Source of the DNA: Variovorax sp. TBS-050B | Lineage (GTDB): Bacteria; Pseudomonadota; Gammaproteobacteria; Burkholderiales; Burkholderiaceae_C | Reading direction: 5' to 3' | DNA: 64,000 nucleotides | Assembly: GCF_029893635.1 (NCBI RefSeq) | Contig: NZ_JARXYR010000002.1 | Location: 186,001 to 250,000, forward strand | In this document: positions 30,452-39,787 of the stretch, piece after piece | Layout of the letters: each line of letters starts with the position of its first letter | Position numbering within the stretch: the first letter of the stretch is position 1 | Translations under genes and position numbers: made by a program | Notes under the pieces: model-generated | What the model saw: only the letters and a program-made list of their open reading frames with translations | Told to the model about the DNA's origin: nothing | The model's database searches: none

Positions 30452-31526
30452 GGGCCGTGGGAATGGGATGTTGGGCCAGCGCCTCGCGCGCGGGCGGCGG
30501 CATCAGGGTGTGCAGTTCGGGCGGCAGGTCGGCCTGCAGCGCCACGCGCGCACCGGTCGCCGGGTGGTTGAACTGCAGGCGCCAGGCATGCAGGAACATG
30601 CGCCGCAGGCCGAGTTTGTGGAGCACGCGCTGACGCTCGAAATCGCCGTACTTGTCGTCGCCCGCGATCGGGTGGCCGGCCGACGCCAGGTGCACGCGGA
30701 TCTGGTGCGTGCGGCCGGTCTTGATGGTGACGGCCAGCAGCGACATCGGCGCGACATCCCCCGCCAGCGTGAGCCGTGCGAGCACGCGCACCAGCGTCAC
30801 CGCGCGCATGGCATCGGGATGGTCCTTCGCCACCACGCGCACGCGGCGCTCGCCGGCGCCCGGGCCGTCGCCGGGCAGCAGGTAGCGCGCCAGGGGCGCA
30901 TCGAGCACCTTCTTGTTGGCGGGCCAGATACCTTCGACCAGCGCCAGGTAGGTCTTGCCGGTCTCGCGCTCGCGGAACTGGTCCTGCAGCGCCACCAGCG
31001 CACTGCGCTTCTTGGCGACGAGCAGGATGCCCGAGGTCTCGCGGTCGAGCCGGTGCACCAGTTCCAGGAATTTCGCCGCTGGCCGCGCGGTGCGCAGCTG
31101 CTCGATGACGCCGAAGCTCACGCCGCTGCCGCCGTGCACCGCCACGCCGGCGGGCTTGTCGATGGCCAGCACCGCCTCGTCCTCGAGCAGCACCGGGAAC
31201 TCGCGCGCGGGGGCGGGCGGCTGCGCGCCCTCTTCGGCGCGCGGCGAAATGCGCACCGGCGGCAGGCGCAGCACGTCCCCGGCCTCGATGCGGGTCTCGG
31301 CCTGCACGCGCCCCTTGTTGATGCGCACCTCGCCCGAACGGATGATCCGGTAGACGTGCGTCTTGGGAACGCCCTTCAGGTGGCGGAACAGGAAGTTGTC
31401 GAGCCGCTGGCCGGCCGATTCGGCATCCACGGTAATGAATTGGATGGACGCGCCGGGCGCGGCGCCTTCGTTTCCCGCAATTTGGGCCGCCGCGGGGCTT
31501 TGCTTCGCACCTATAATGTTTTTCAC
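30444..31526 (-). CDS. rluC: 23S rRNA pseudouridine synthase RluC
   Basis: RluC makes pseudouridines 955, 2504 and 2580 in 23S rRNA. The 360-residue protein has an N-terminal S4 RNA-binding domain (GQRLDNFLFRHLKGVPKTH, RSGEVRINKGRV) and the catalytic motif HRLDRETSGILLVAKK with the nucleophile Asp. The C-terminal GRTHQIRVHLASAGHPIAGD is typical. The start is a GTG at 31526; the lead of about 27 residues is unconserved, so a later start is possible. It is divergent from rne, a common pairing in proteobacteria. Confidence 0.94.
   Translation of the reverse strand: MKNIIGAKQSPAAAQIAGNEGAAPGASIQFITVDAESAGQRLDNFLFRHLKGVPKTHVYRIIRSGEVRINKGRVQAETRIEAGDVLRLPPVRISPRAEEGAQPPAPAREFPVLLEDEAVLAIDKPAGVAVHGGSGVSFGVIEQLRTARPAAKFLELVHRLDRETSGILLVAKKRSALVALQDQFRERETGKTYLALVEGIWPANKKVLDAPLARYLLPGDGPGAGERRVRVVAKDHPDAMRAVTLVRVLARLTLAGDVAPMSLLAVTIKTGRTHQIRVHLASAGHPIAGDDKYGDFERQRVLHKLGLRRMFLHAWRLQFNHPATGARVALQADLPPELHTLMPPPAREALAQHPIPTAHD
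31512..31517 (+). promoter_or_regulatory. Candidate -10 box for rne
   Basis: A perfect TATAAT occurs on the plus strand just inside the first codons of the divergent rluC gene. Transcription from it would start near 31524 and give an rne leader of about 560 nt. The -35 side is GC-rich and not convincing, so an activator or an extended -10 would be needed. Confidence 0.4.
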
Positions 31527-32084
31527 CAGCGCGGTCGTGTAAGTGCTTGATTAGACAGAAGTTTAGACCACTGCAGTCAAACACCCACGACAGCGCTGCG
31601 AGGTCGATGCCGCTTTGGCGCCGAGACTGCAAACCCCGCGCAAGCGCGCAAAGTGGCAGGCCCGGCGTCCAAGTCAAGCCGACACCCACGAAACACCGAT
31701 ACGGAATACCCAGCCGGCAGCTTCCAAGCTGCCGGCGGATCGAAGCGAGTCCCTTGTGTTGATGCTGCTGATTCAACTGTGCCTGCGCTGGCCGACCTGG
31801 CTTCTGCCAGCGGCCTCGGGCATCGGATCATCCGCACCGCGCGCCACCATTGCGCAACCGGCCGTCAAAAAGATGGCCGCTCAACACCGAATCTGGCTCG
31901 CGCCCATCCACGCGCCCCCACCCCGGCTGTCCTCCTGAGCTGACGCTCTAGAGGTCTGTTCGCGCCTGGCGCAACAGCACGGCAACCGGGGCCAAGCGGC
32001 AATTCCCCTCGTTTCGCGGGCGTCGTCCGTGCATCGTTGGCCCGTCATGGGCCGGTAGAACGATACATAGAAGGACAACGCATC
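31527..32084. other. rluC-rne divergent region with structured rne leader
   Basis: No protein gene is credible in this 558-bp gap. It holds a perfect hairpin CCGGCAGCTT/AAGCTGCCGG with a two-base centre (31714-31735) and a small GGCCC/GGGCC hairpin (32039-32053) about 30 bases before the rne ATG. In E. coli the rne leader is long and folded, and RNase E cuts it to control its own amount. A similar leader role is inferred here from position and structure, not from sequence identity. Confidence 0.55.
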
Positions 32085-35000
32085 ATGAAGCGGATGCTGA
32101 TCAATGCCACGCAGGCCGAAGAACGCCGCCTGGCCATCGTCGACGGACAGAAGCTCCTCGACTACGAAATCGAAATCGAAGGGCGCGAACAGCGCAAGGG
32201 CAACATCTACAAGGCCGTCGTGACGCGCGTCGAGCCCTCGCTCGAAGCCTGCTTCGTCGACTACGGCGAAGACCGCCACGGCTTCCTGCCGTTCAAGGAA
32301 ATCTCCCGCCAGTACTTCGCCGAAGGCGTCTCCGCCAGCCAGGCGCGCATCCAGGACGTCATCAAGGAAGGCCAGGAACTGGTCGTCCAGGTCGAAAAGG
32401 AAGAGCGCGGCAACAAGGGCGCGGCGCTGACCACCTTCATCTCGCTGGCCGGCCGCTACGTCGTGCTGATGCCCAACAACCCGCGCGGCGGCGGCGTGAG
32501 CCGGCGCATCGAGGGCGACGACCGCGCCGAGCTCAAGGAGGCGATGGACCAGCTCGAGTACCCGAAGGGCATGAGCATCATCGCGCGCACCGCCGGCATC
32601 GGCCGCTCGGCGCCCGAACTCCAGTGGGACCTGAACTACCTGCTCAAGCTCTGGAGCGCCATCGACGGCGCGGCCAAGGGCGGCAAGGGCGCCTTCCTGA
32701 TCTACCAGGAGTCCTCCCTCGTCATCCGCGCCATCCGTGACTACTTCAATCACGACATCGGCGACATCCTGATCGACACCGACGACATCTACGACCAGGC
32801 CCAGCAGTTCATGGCGCACGTCATGCCCGAGCATGCCTCGCGCGTGAAGCGCTACCGCGACGACGCGGCGCTGTTCAGCCGCTTCCAGATCGAGCACCAG
32901 ATCGAGTCGGCCTATGCCCGCACCGTGCAGCTGCCCTCGGGCGGCGCCATCGTGATCGACCACACCGAGGCGCTGGTCTCGGTCGACGTGAACTCGGCCC
33001 GTGCCATCAAGGGCGGCGACATCGAGGAGACCGCCACCCGCACCAACCTCGAGGCCGCCGACGAAGTGGCGCGCCAGATGCGCCTGCGCGACCTCGGCGG
33101 CCTGATCGTCATCGACTTCATCGACATGGACGAGTCGAAGAACCGCCGCGAGGTCGAAAGCCGCCTGCGCGATGCGCTGCGGCAGGACCGCGCCCGCGTC
33201 CAGTTCGGCTCGATCAGCAAGTTCGGCCTGATGGAAATGAGCCGCCAGCGCCTGAAGCCGGCGCTCAGCGAAGGCTCGTCGATCCCCTGCCCGCGCTGCG
33301 GCGGCTCGGGCCACATCCGCGACACCGAATCGAGCGCGCTGCAGATCCTGCGCATCATTCAGGAAGAGTCGATGAAGGACAACACGGCCGCCGTGCACGT
33401 GCAGGTGCCGGTGGAAGTCGCCTCGTTCCTGCTGAACGAGAAGCGCCCCGAGATCGCCAAGATCGAGCTCAAGCAGCGCGTCACCGTGCTCATGGTGCCG
33501 AACAAGACGCTGGAAACGCCGAACTACAAGCTCGAACGCCTGAAGCACGACGATCCGCGCCTCGACCACATCGAAGCCAGCTACAAGATGGCCGACGAGA
33601 TCGAGGACCCGACCTCGGTCACGCGCCGTTCGCAGGAACCCACCAACAAGCAGACGCCGGTCATCAAGGGCGTGCTGCCCGATGCGCCGGCGCCCGTGTC
33701 GGTGCCCAAGCCCGAAGCCGCGCGCGCCCCCGCGACCGCGGCGCCCGCACCGGTCGCACCGCCCGTGGCCGCCGCGCCCGCGCCGGCCGAGACCGGCTTC
33801 TTCGCCCGCATCAAGAGCTGGTTCTCCGGCGCCCCGGCCGCGGCACCGGCGCCGGCCGTGATCCCGGTCGAGCCGCCCAAGCCCACGCGCCGCGATGGCG
33901 GCCGCCCGGGCCGTGACGGCGAAGCGCGCGGCAACGCACGCGACGGTGAACAGCGCCGTGGCGGCCGCAATGGCGAAGGCCGCGGCGACGGCAGCAGCAA
34001 CCGCGCCGGTGGCCGCGACGGCGAACGCCGCGGCGGCCGCGGTGGCGAACGCCGCGAAGGCCGCGAGCAGCGCGAAGGCCGCGGCAGCGAACTGCGCAAC
34101 GAAGCCGCCCAGCCGCGCGAACAGCGCGAGCCCCGCGAGGCGCGCGCGCCGCGCGACGGCGAGCAGCGCCGTGGCGGCCGTGGTGAACGCCGCGAAGGCG
34201 AGGGCCGCAGTGCACGCGCAGGCACGCCCGAGCTGATCGACGGCAGCAACCTCGAAGCCCAGCAACAGCTCGCGCCCAACGGCGCGGCAGGCGACGAAGG
34301 CCAGGCGGCGACCGAACGCGCACCGCGCGCCCGCGGCGAACGCCGGGAACGTGGCGAGCGCGGCGGTGCCGAGGCATCGCGCGACGCTTCGGCCGGCGAC
34401 AACGCTGTCGCACAGGACGGCACCACGCCCACCGAGCGCGCGCCGCGCGGCGGCCGTGAAGAGCGCGGCCCGCGTGGCGAGCGCGGCGAAGGCCGCCGCG
34501 AGCGCCGTGGCGAAGGCCAGCCGCGCTTCGCAGGCAACGACGGCGAAGCGGCGGAGGCAACCGCAGCCTTCGACAATGCAGCCGAAGCAGCAGCACCGAA
34601 TGCCGAAGGCGAAGCCGGCGGCAGCGAGCAGCAGGCGCCGCGCCGCGAAGGCGAAGAGCGCCGCGGCCGTTCGCGCGACCGCTACGGCCGCGACCGCCGC
34701 GAGCGCGCCCCGCGCGACGAAAGCGAAGCTGCCGAAGGTGCCGCGGCGACCGCCGAAGCCGGCGACCTCAGCGCCCCCGCCCAGGTGGCCGACCGCAGCG
34801 CCGAGGCCGAAGAAGCACCGGTGCGCCGCAGCTACTTCGACCGCAGCGCCGAAGCACCGGCCGCCGCGCACGTCCAGGCGCCTGCGCCCGCCCCGGCCCC
34901 GGCCCCTGTCGCGGCGGCTCCGGTCGCTGCCGCACCTGCCGTGGTCGCCGCCGCACCCAGCGTGGCGAGCCAGCCGGCCCCCGCTGCCAACGGCCGCGCG

Positions 35001-35285
35001 CTGCCGAAGGTCCAGCCCTTCCAGCTGCCGCTCGACGAGCTCGCGCAGATCGCCGAGAAGTCCGGCCTGCAGTGGGTGAACTCCGACGCCGAACGCATCG
35101 CGCAGGCGCGCGCGGCCATCGCGGCCGAGCCGAAGCCGGTGCACGTGCCGCGCGAGCGCCCGCCGGCCGTCGTGCTCGACGACGGTCCGCTGGTGCTGGT
35201 CGAGACCCGTCGCGACCTCGGCGCGATGAGCCTGCCGTTCGAAAAGACCGCGTCGGCTGCCGATGCGCAGCAGGGCGTGAACTGA
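32085..35285 (+). CDS. rne: Ribonuclease E
   Basis: RNase E is the main endoribonuclease for mRNA decay and rRNA/tRNA processing. The 1066-residue protein has an N-terminal S1 domain ([24 protein letters not shown] block), the metal-binding catalytic acids in [13 protein letters not shown] and [14 protein letters not shown], and the Zn-link C402-P-R-C405. Residues from about 600 are low complexity: RG- and RE-rich runs ([10 protein letters not shown] type) alternating with Ala/Pro stretches. The C-terminal 100 or so residues are better ordered ([20 protein letters not shown]), likely the end motif conserved in betaproteobacterial RNase E. The catalytic half is membrane- or degradosome-tethered by the tail in related enzymes. 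A bidirectional terminator follows. Confidence 0.97.
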   Translation: MKRMLINATQAEERRLAIVDGQKLLDYEIEIEGREQRKGNIYKAVVTRVEPSLEACFVDYGEDRHGFLPFKEISRQYFAEGVSASQARIQDVIKEGQELVVQVEKEERGNKGAALTTFISLAGRYVVLMPNNPRGGGVSRRIEGDDRAELKEAMDQLEYPKGMSIIARTAGIGRSAPELQWDLNYLLKLWSAIDGAAKGGKGAFLIYQESSLVIRAIRDYFNHDIGDILIDTDDIYDQAQQFMAHVMPEHASRVKRYRDDAALFSRFQIEHQIESAYARTVQLPSGGAIVIDHTEALVSVDVNSARAIKGGDIEETATRTNLEAADEVARQMRLRDLGGLIVIDFIDMDESKNRREVESRLRDALRQDRARVQFGSISKFGLMEMSRQRLKPALSEGSSIPCPRCGGSGHIRDTESSALQILRIIQEESMKDNTAAVHVQVPVEVASFLLNEKRPEIAKIELKQRVTVLMVPNKTLETPNYKLERLKHDDPRLDHIEASYKMADEIEDPTSVTRRSQEPTNKQTPVIKGVLPDAPAPVSVPKPEAARAPATAAPAPVAPPVAAAPAPAETGFFARIKSWFSGAPAAAPAPAVIPVEPPKPTRRDGGRPGRDGEARGNARDGEQRRGGRNGEGRGDGSSNRAGGRDGERRGGRGGERREGREQREGRGSELRNEAAQPREQREPREARAPRDGEQRRGGRGERREGEGRSARAGTPELIDGSNLEAQQQLAPNGAAGDEGQAATERAPRARGERRERGERGGAEASRDASAGDNAVAQDGTTPTERAPRGGREERGPRGERGEGRRERRGEGQPRFAGNDGEAAEATAAFDNAAEAAAPNAEGEAGGSEQQAPRREGEERRGRSRDRYGRDRRERAPRDESEAAEGAAATAEAGDLSAPAQVADRSAEAEEAPVRRSYFDRSAEAPAAAHVQAPAPAPAPAPVAAAPVAAAPAVVAAAPSVASQPAPAANGRALPKVQPFQLPLDELAQIAEKSGLQWVNSDAERIAQARAAIAAEPKPVHVPRERPPAVVLDDGPLVLVETRRDLGAMSLPFEKTASAADAQQGVN

Positions 35286-35334
35286 CGCGGATCCGCGGGA
35301 AAGCGCATCCGGGCCCTGCGCCCGATGCTCCATG

Positions 35335-35363
35335 AAAAACGGCGCCTCATCGGCGCCGTTTTT
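35335..35363. terminator. Bidirectional rho-independent terminator between rne and hemY
   Basis: A 12-base perfect stem AAAAACGGCGCC/GGCGCCGTTTTT with a five-base loop lies 50 bases after the rne stop and 45 bases before the hemY stop on the other strand. A/T runs on both flanks make it active in either direction, fitting two convergent genes. Confidence 0.9.
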
Positions 35364-35407
35364 CTTTGCTGTGTTCGGCGGCCCGTCGCGCCTGCCGCCT
35401 TCGTTCG

Positions 35408-36697
35408 TCAGGCCTTCTCGGTCTGCGCCTGCGCAGCGCGCTTCCAAGCTGCGGCCGCCTGCTCCTCGTCGCCGCGCGCCTCGGCCAGTTCGGCGAGCGC
35501 GAGCCAGGCGCGGCGGTACAGGTCCACGTCCTGCAGGCCGAGGCCGGCCTGCGTGAGCAGTTGCTGCGCCTTGCCCCAGAGCTGGCGCTTCATGCACGCC
35601 ATGCCCGCGAGGTACTGCAGGTTCGGGTCGCGCGGGTTGTTGCGCTGCGCCGTCTCGATGCGTGCGAGCCATTCGGCGTCGACCGAATCGAGGCCGGCTT
35701 CGAGTGCGCGCGCGAGCTTGACGCGCAGGGCGTCGCCGAGCCCGTGCGGCTGCGACACCATGCGCTCCCAGGCCGGCACCAGCCAGCCGCGCGCGACCGA
35801 CAGATCGCCGCGCAGCGCCACCATCCGCTGCGCCGCATGGATCGCCACTTCGGGCATCTCGCGTTCGGCAGGATCGAGTTCCGACCAGGCGCGAAGCAGT
35901 TGCGCGGGATCGTGCGCGCCCGAGAGCAGGTCGGTGGCGAGCCCGCGTACGATGCTCTGCGCGGCGGCTTCCGAGAAGGCCCGGTGCTTCGCGAGCAGCC
36001 GTGCGGTTTCGAGCGCCTCGAGCGTGCGCCGCTCCTGGCGCGCCGCCTTCAGTCGGATGCGCAGCGCGAGCGTGCGGCGCTGCACGCCCTGCGGCAGTTC
36101 CTCGAGCCGCGCCAGCGCCGCCGCGGGATCGCGGTCCTCGAGCGCCCAGCGCGCGGCGCGCAGCTGCACGCCTTCACGCGTCTCGGGGCTCGCGAGCATG
36201 GTGCGGTCGGCGCTTTCGTTGAGCGCCTGCTGCAGATGCGCATCGCGCGCGGGCCGGTCCTGCAGCGCCTGCGCGCTTTCCGCCGCCAGCAGATGCGAGA
36301 GCACGCGCACCTGCTGCGCCTGCGGCAACCTGGCGTCGAGCGCCGCGAGCGTCTTCTCCTGCACCAGCGCGGCCTGCGCGGCCTTGCGCGCGCGCGAGAA
36401 GCGCCCCGAGAGCAGTTGCACCATCGCGTCGAGCAGGGCCGCATGCAGCGTGCGCTCCTTCTGCTGCAGCCGCCACTGGCGCGCCTGCGTCGGCAGCGAG
36501 AACAGCGCCGAGAGGCCGCGCAGCGCGAGGTGCAGCAGCGCGAAGGCCGCGAACAGGATCAGCAGCACGAGGTTCAGCGACAGATCGACGCGCCACGGCG
36601 GCCAGAACACTGTGATCGTGCCCTGGTTGTTGCCGGCGAACAGCGCCACGGCGGCGGCGATGGCGAACAGGCCGAGGAGCCAGAGTGCGGCGCGCAT
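35408..36697 (-). CDS. hemY: HemY, membrane protein of the heme biosynthesis cluster
   Basis: This 429-residue protein has two N-terminal membrane helices (MRAALWLLGLFAIAAAVALF and LSLNLVLLILFAAFALLHLA), followed by an all-helical TPR-like region (for example LAELAEARGDEEQAAAAWKR). This is the E. coli-type HemY, not protoporphyrinogen oxidase. Its role in heme metabolism is known mainly from its location in hemCDXY. The ATG at 36697 lies at the very edge of an 88-bp tandem repeat that separates it from hemX. Without the repeat the hemX stop would be one base before the hemY start (TGACATG). Confidence 0.92.
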   Translation of the reverse strand: MRAALWLLGLFAIAAAVALFAGNNQGTITVFWPPWRVDLSLNLVLLILFAAFALLHLALRGLSALFSLPTQARQWRLQQKERTLHAALLDAMVQLLSGRFSRARKAAQAALVQEKTLAALDARLPQAQQVRVLSHLLAAESAQALQDRPARDAHLQQALNESADRTMLASPETREGVQLRAARWALEDRDPAAALARLEELPQGVQRRTLALRIRLKAARQERRTLEALETARLLAKHRAFSEAAAQSIVRGLATDLLSGAHDPAQLLRAWSELDPAEREMPEVAIHAAQRMVALRGDLSVARGWLVPAWERMVSQPHGLGDALRVKLARALEAGLDSVDAEWLARIETAQRNNPRDPNLQYLAGMACMKRQLWGKAQQLLTQAGLGLQDVDLYRRAWLALAELAEARGDEEQAAAAWKRAAQAQTEKA

Positions 36698-36871
36698 GTC
36701 AGGACTCCCGCCGGGCCGTCCCAAGGGAGGCCTGCGCCCCCTCGGGGGGCAGCGCATACACGAAGTGAGGAGCGTGGCGGCTCATGTCAGGCCTCCCGCC
36801 GGGCCGCCCCAAGGGAGGCCTGCGCCCCCTCGGGGGGCAGCGAATACACGAAGTGATGAGCGTGGGGGCCT
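36695..36871 (-). repeat. Two tandem copies of an 88/89-bp dispersed repeat at the hemX-hemY junction
   Basis: Copy A is 36695-36782 and copy B 36783-36871; they differ at only a few positions. Each carries the blocks TGCGCCCCCTCGGGGGGCAGCG, ATACACGAAGTG and GAGCGTGG, including a CCCCCTCGGGGGG hairpin. Each unit begins CATGTCAG (minus strand CTGACATG), and the same CTGACATG ends at the hemX stop, so the junction octamer appears three times. The family is the same as the single copy at 1501-1585. It is probably a species- or family-specific intergenic element, not a gene. Confidence 0.8.
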
Positions 36872-36875
36872 CATG

Positions 36876-37979
36876 TCAGCGCCCCGCCGCCGCGGTGGTC
36901 AGCGCCGCCAGGGTCTCGTCGATGCGCGGCGGCTCGACGTTCTTCACCTGCGCCTGCAACTGCTGCAGCAGCGTCGCGGCCGCCTGCGTGCGCCGCGAGG
37001 CGGGATCGAAATAGCGGTTCAGCGAAGCGGCCACGGTGGCGAGTTCGCTGCGCGCGGTGTCCATCTGCCGCGACAGCAGCGACAGCCGCGCGTTGAGCAG
37101 CTTGAGCTTGAGGTTCTCGCGCAGGAAGTAGGTCTGGTCGGGCGCGAGCAGCACGGCCTCCGGCCGCTCGATGCGGCCGACGCGCACCAGCGAGCGCAGT
37201 TCGCCGCGCACCGTCAGCAGCGCGCGCTCCCACCATGCGGCGTCGGCCGGGATCGGTTCGGGCTGCCAGGTGTTGAGCCCGCTGCCGCGCATCGCGACGG
37301 CATTGAGCGGCGGCAGGTCGTCGATGCCGCGCATCAGCTCGTCGAGCTTCTGCAGCGCTTCGCCGTTGTCGGCGCTCGCGCTGCTGCGCAGCCGGTCGGC
37401 GTCGCGCTGGATCGCGCGCTGCAGCGGTGCCAGCCGCGGCTGTGCCGCGCGCGCGATGCGCAGGTCGCCCGACTTCAGCGCCGCGAGCAGCGGCTCGACG
37501 CTGCCCGTGACCTGGGCCTGCTGCAGTGCGAGCCGCACGGCCGACTCGATGTCCACCACGAGGTTCTCGTCGCGCGAACGCGAGAGGCTCTGCATCAGTT
37601 CCTCGAGCTGCGAGCGCTGCAGCGCGACCTCGGCCACGCGGGTCTCGGTCAGCGCCGCGCGGGCCGCCGTGTCGCGCACCGTGTCCATGGCCTGGCGCGC
37701 GAGCGTGCGCGCCTCGAGCGACTGCGCCTGCGCCTCGGCGCTCTGCCGCGCGAGCTGCTCCTGCATGCCGCTGACCCGTTGCCAGAGCGCGATCGCGATC
37801 ACCAGCGCAGCCAGCGCCACGAGGGCGAGCAGGCCGAAGGCGATGCGGGAAAGCGTCTTGGCGGCGGCGGCCAGCGACTCGGGCGACTGCGACACCGCCA
37901 TCGTGGCGGGCACCGGCGCGGTCGCGGCGGCAGCAGTGGAGGAAGGGGAGAAGTCGTCGGGCGGGGACGCGGCACTCAT
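36876..37979 (-). CDS. hemX: HemX-type protein (uroporphyrinogen III C-methyltransferase-like fold)
   Basis: This 367-residue protein has a Ser/Ala/Pro-rich N-terminal lead, one membrane segment (LLALVALAALVIAIALWQRV), then a long coiled-coil region rich in Gln, Glu, Ala and Arg (QEQLARQSAEAQAQSLEART) and an all-helical C-terminal part. HemX in this setting is membrane-bound and not a methyltransferase in practice despite the family name; its role is unclear. Its start overlaps the hemD stop codon (37976-37979), and its stop TGA is at 36876-36878, right at the tandem repeat. Confidence 0.9.
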   Translation of the reverse strand: MSAASPPDDFSPSSTAAAATAPVPATMAVSQSPESLAAAAKTLSRIAFGLLALVALAALVIAIALWQRVSGMQEQLARQSAEAQAQSLEARTLARQAMDTVRDTAARAALTETRVAEVALQRSQLEELMQSLSRSRDENLVVDIESAVRLALQQAQVTGSVEPLLAALKSGDLRIARAAQPRLAPLQRAIQRDADRLRSSASADNGEALQKLDELMRGIDDLPPLNAVAMRGSGLNTWQPEPIPADAAWWERALLTVRGELRSLVRVGRIERPEAVLLAPDQTYFLRENLKLKLLNARLSLLSRQMDTARSELATVAASLNRYFDPASRRTQAAATLLQQLQAQVKNVEPPRIDETLAALTTAAAGR

Positions 37980-38761
37980 GGCAACGATTCTATCGACGCG
38001 ATCAGCGCGTCACGCAAGGGCGCGCACACGCGGACCGTGCCGAAACCCGCGCCGCGCGCGGCTTCGCCGATGCGCGCATGGGTCGCCACCGCGCAGGCCG
38101 CGCCCCAGTCGAGTTCGGGCAGCGCAAGGCGCAGGTTGGCGATGGCCTCGGAGCTGCTGAACAGCCAGACCGCGCGGCCTGCCGCGCCTTCGTGCGCCAG
38201 CGTGCGCGCAGCGTCGTCGAACGCAGGCGGCAGGCGCCGGTAGGCGACGACGGTGTCGCGCGTGCCGCCGGCGCTGTCGATCTCGCGCGCGAGCCAGTCG
38301 CGCCCGGCCGGACGGCCCGCGGCATCGCCGCCCCGCACGATCAGCACGCGCACGCCGGCGCCCACCTGCGACCGCACGCGCTCCCACAGCGCCTCGGAAT
38401 CGAAGCGCGCGGCGTCCGCGGGCGGCGCGTCGATGGCCTCTTCCGGCACGCCGGCGTGCCGCAGCGCGCGCGTGGTGCCTGGCCCGGTGGCCCAGCAGCG
38501 CAGCCCGGGCGGCAGCGCGCCCGCACCCTCGCCGGGGCCCGCATGGTGGAAGAACTGCTCCACCGCCGTGGCGCTCACGAACATCAGCGCGGCATGGTCG
38601 GCCAGATGCGCCCAGGCCGCGCGCAGCGGCGCCGGGTCGAGCGCGGGTTCGATGACGATCAGCGGCAGCGCCAGCGCTTCCATGCCGGCGGCGCGGAAAT
38701 CGCGCACCCACTGCGCGGCCTCGCGCGCGGGCCGCGTCACGATGACGGGCTTCGCGGCCAT
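37976..38761 (-). CDS. hemD: Uroporphyrinogen-III synthase
   Basis: HemD closes hydroxymethylbilane to uroporphyrinogen III. The 261-residue protein has the family's low overall conservation but shows VIVTRPAREAAQWV at the start, LMFVSATAVEQFFHH in the first half and WLFSSSEAIANLRL with a VATHARIGEAARGAGFG C-terminal strand. The ATG at 38761 lies 16 bases after hemC. Order hemC-hemD-hemX-hemY supports the call. Confidence 0.93.
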   Translation of the reverse strand: MAAKPVIVTRPAREAAQWVRDFRAAGMEALALPLIVIEPALDPAPLRAAWAHLADHAALMFVSATAVEQFFHHAGPGEGAGALPPGLRCWATGPGTTRALRHAGVPEEAIDAPPADAARFDSEALWERVRSQVGAGVRVLIVRGGDAAGRPAGRDWLAREIDSAGGTRDTVVAYRRLPPAFDDAARTLAHEGAAGRAVWLFSSSEAIANLRLALPELDWGAACAVATHARIGEAARGAGFGTVRVCAPLRDALIASIESLP

Positions 38762-38777
38762 GCCTCGGCGCGCCGCC

Positions 38778-39683
38778 TCAGCGGGCTCCGGCTTCGCGCA
38801 GCAGGCCGGCCGCGTGCTCGCCCAGCGTGCCGGCCTGCGACAGATCGGCCACCTCGGCGCGGGCATCGACGCGCACCAGCGTCGCGCGGCCTTCAGGGTC
38901 GCCCCAGGCGGCATCGATGCGCAGTGCGCCATCGGGCTGCCAGCGTGCATGCGCGGCGAGCGGCATGGAGCAGCTGCCGCCCATGGCGCGGCTCACCGCA
39001 CGTTCGGCGGCGGTCGCGAGCCAGTCGCGCGGGTGCGCGAGCGTGCCGAGCAGCGCGATCAGATCGGCGCGGTCGGCGCGCACCTCGATGCCGAGGGCGC
39101 CCTGCCCCGCCGCGGGCAGCATGGTGTCGGGGTCGAAGGCGACGCGGATGCGCGCCTCCAGGCCGAGCCGCTTGAGCCCGGCCGCCGCGAGCACGATCGC
39201 GTCGTACTGGCCTTCGTCGAGCTTGCGCAGCCGGGTGTCGAGGTTGCCGCGCAGCGGCTCGATGCGCAGGTCGGGCCGCAGCGCGCGCAGCAGCACCACG
39301 CGGCGCAGGCTCGAGGTGCCGACCACCGCGCCCTGCGGCAGTTCGTCGAGCGAGGCGTAGCGCGGCGACACCAGCGCATCGCGCGGGTCTTCGCGCTCCA
39401 GCACGCAGGCGAGCACGAAGCCGTCGGGCAGGTCCATCGGCACGTCCTTGAGCGAATGGACGGCGATGTCGGCGCGGCCTTCCTCGAGCGCGAGCTCGAG
39501 CTCCTTCACGAAGAGGCCCTTGCCGCCCACCTTGCTGAGCGATTTGTCGAGGATCTGGTCGCCCCGGGTGGTCATGCCGAGCAGGCTGACGGCGTGGCCG
39601 CGGGCCTGGAGCAGCTGCTGCACGTGTTCGGCCTGCCACAGGGCCAGCCGGCTTTCGCGCGTGGCGATCACGATAGGGCTCAA
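38778..39683 (-). CDS. hemC: Hydroxymethylbilane synthase (porphobilinogen deaminase)
   Basis: HemC joins four porphobilinogen units into hydroxymethylbilane. The protein begins [20 protein letters not shown] and has the DVAVHSLKD-like block ([17 protein letters not shown]) and the cofactor-binding Cys in [13 protein letters not shown] chose the TTG at 39683, because a GGGAG ribosome-binding site lies five bases before it and the length (301 residues) fits the family. ATG codons at 39731 and 39746 are also in frame and would add 16-21 unconserved residues. It is divergent from ppc. Confidence 0.93.
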   Translation of the reverse strand: MSPIVIATRESRLALWQAEHVQQLLQARGHAVSLLGMTTRGDQILDKSLSKVGGKGLFVKELELALEEGRADIAVHSLKDVPMDLPDGFVLACVLEREDPRDALVSPRYASLDELPQGAVVGTSSLRRVVLLRALRPDLRIEPLRGNLDTRLRKLDEGQYDAIVLAAAGLKRLGLEARIRVAFDPDTMLPAAGQGALGIEVRADRADLIALLGTLAHPRDWLATAAERAVSRAMGGSCSMPLAAHARWQPDGALRIDAAWGDPEGRATLVRVDARAEVADLSQAGTLGEHAAGLLREAGAR

Positions 39684-39787
39684 GACCGCTCCCAAAAAAG
39701 TACGAGTTCCAAACGGCCGGAATGCTAGCATGTTGCGCCGCAGCAACGCAGGCGGCGTCTTCTTTCACGTCCAGGAACAACCATCGA

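Noticed and set aside
31653..31943. Plus-strand frame of 96 codons in the rluC-rne gap
   Set aside because: Overlapping frames of similar size exist in the same stretch, no ribosome-binding site is convincing, and the region has hairpins fitting a leader.
31881..35672. 1263-codon minus-strand frame opposite rne
   Set aside because: Shadow of the repetitive rne tail, consisting of Ala, Arg, Gly and Val runs.
35325..38243. 972-codon plus-strand frame opposite hemY and hemX, crossing the tandem repeat
   Set aside because: It is an antisense frame that stays open across the repeat by chance; hemX, hemY and their motifs are on the other strand.
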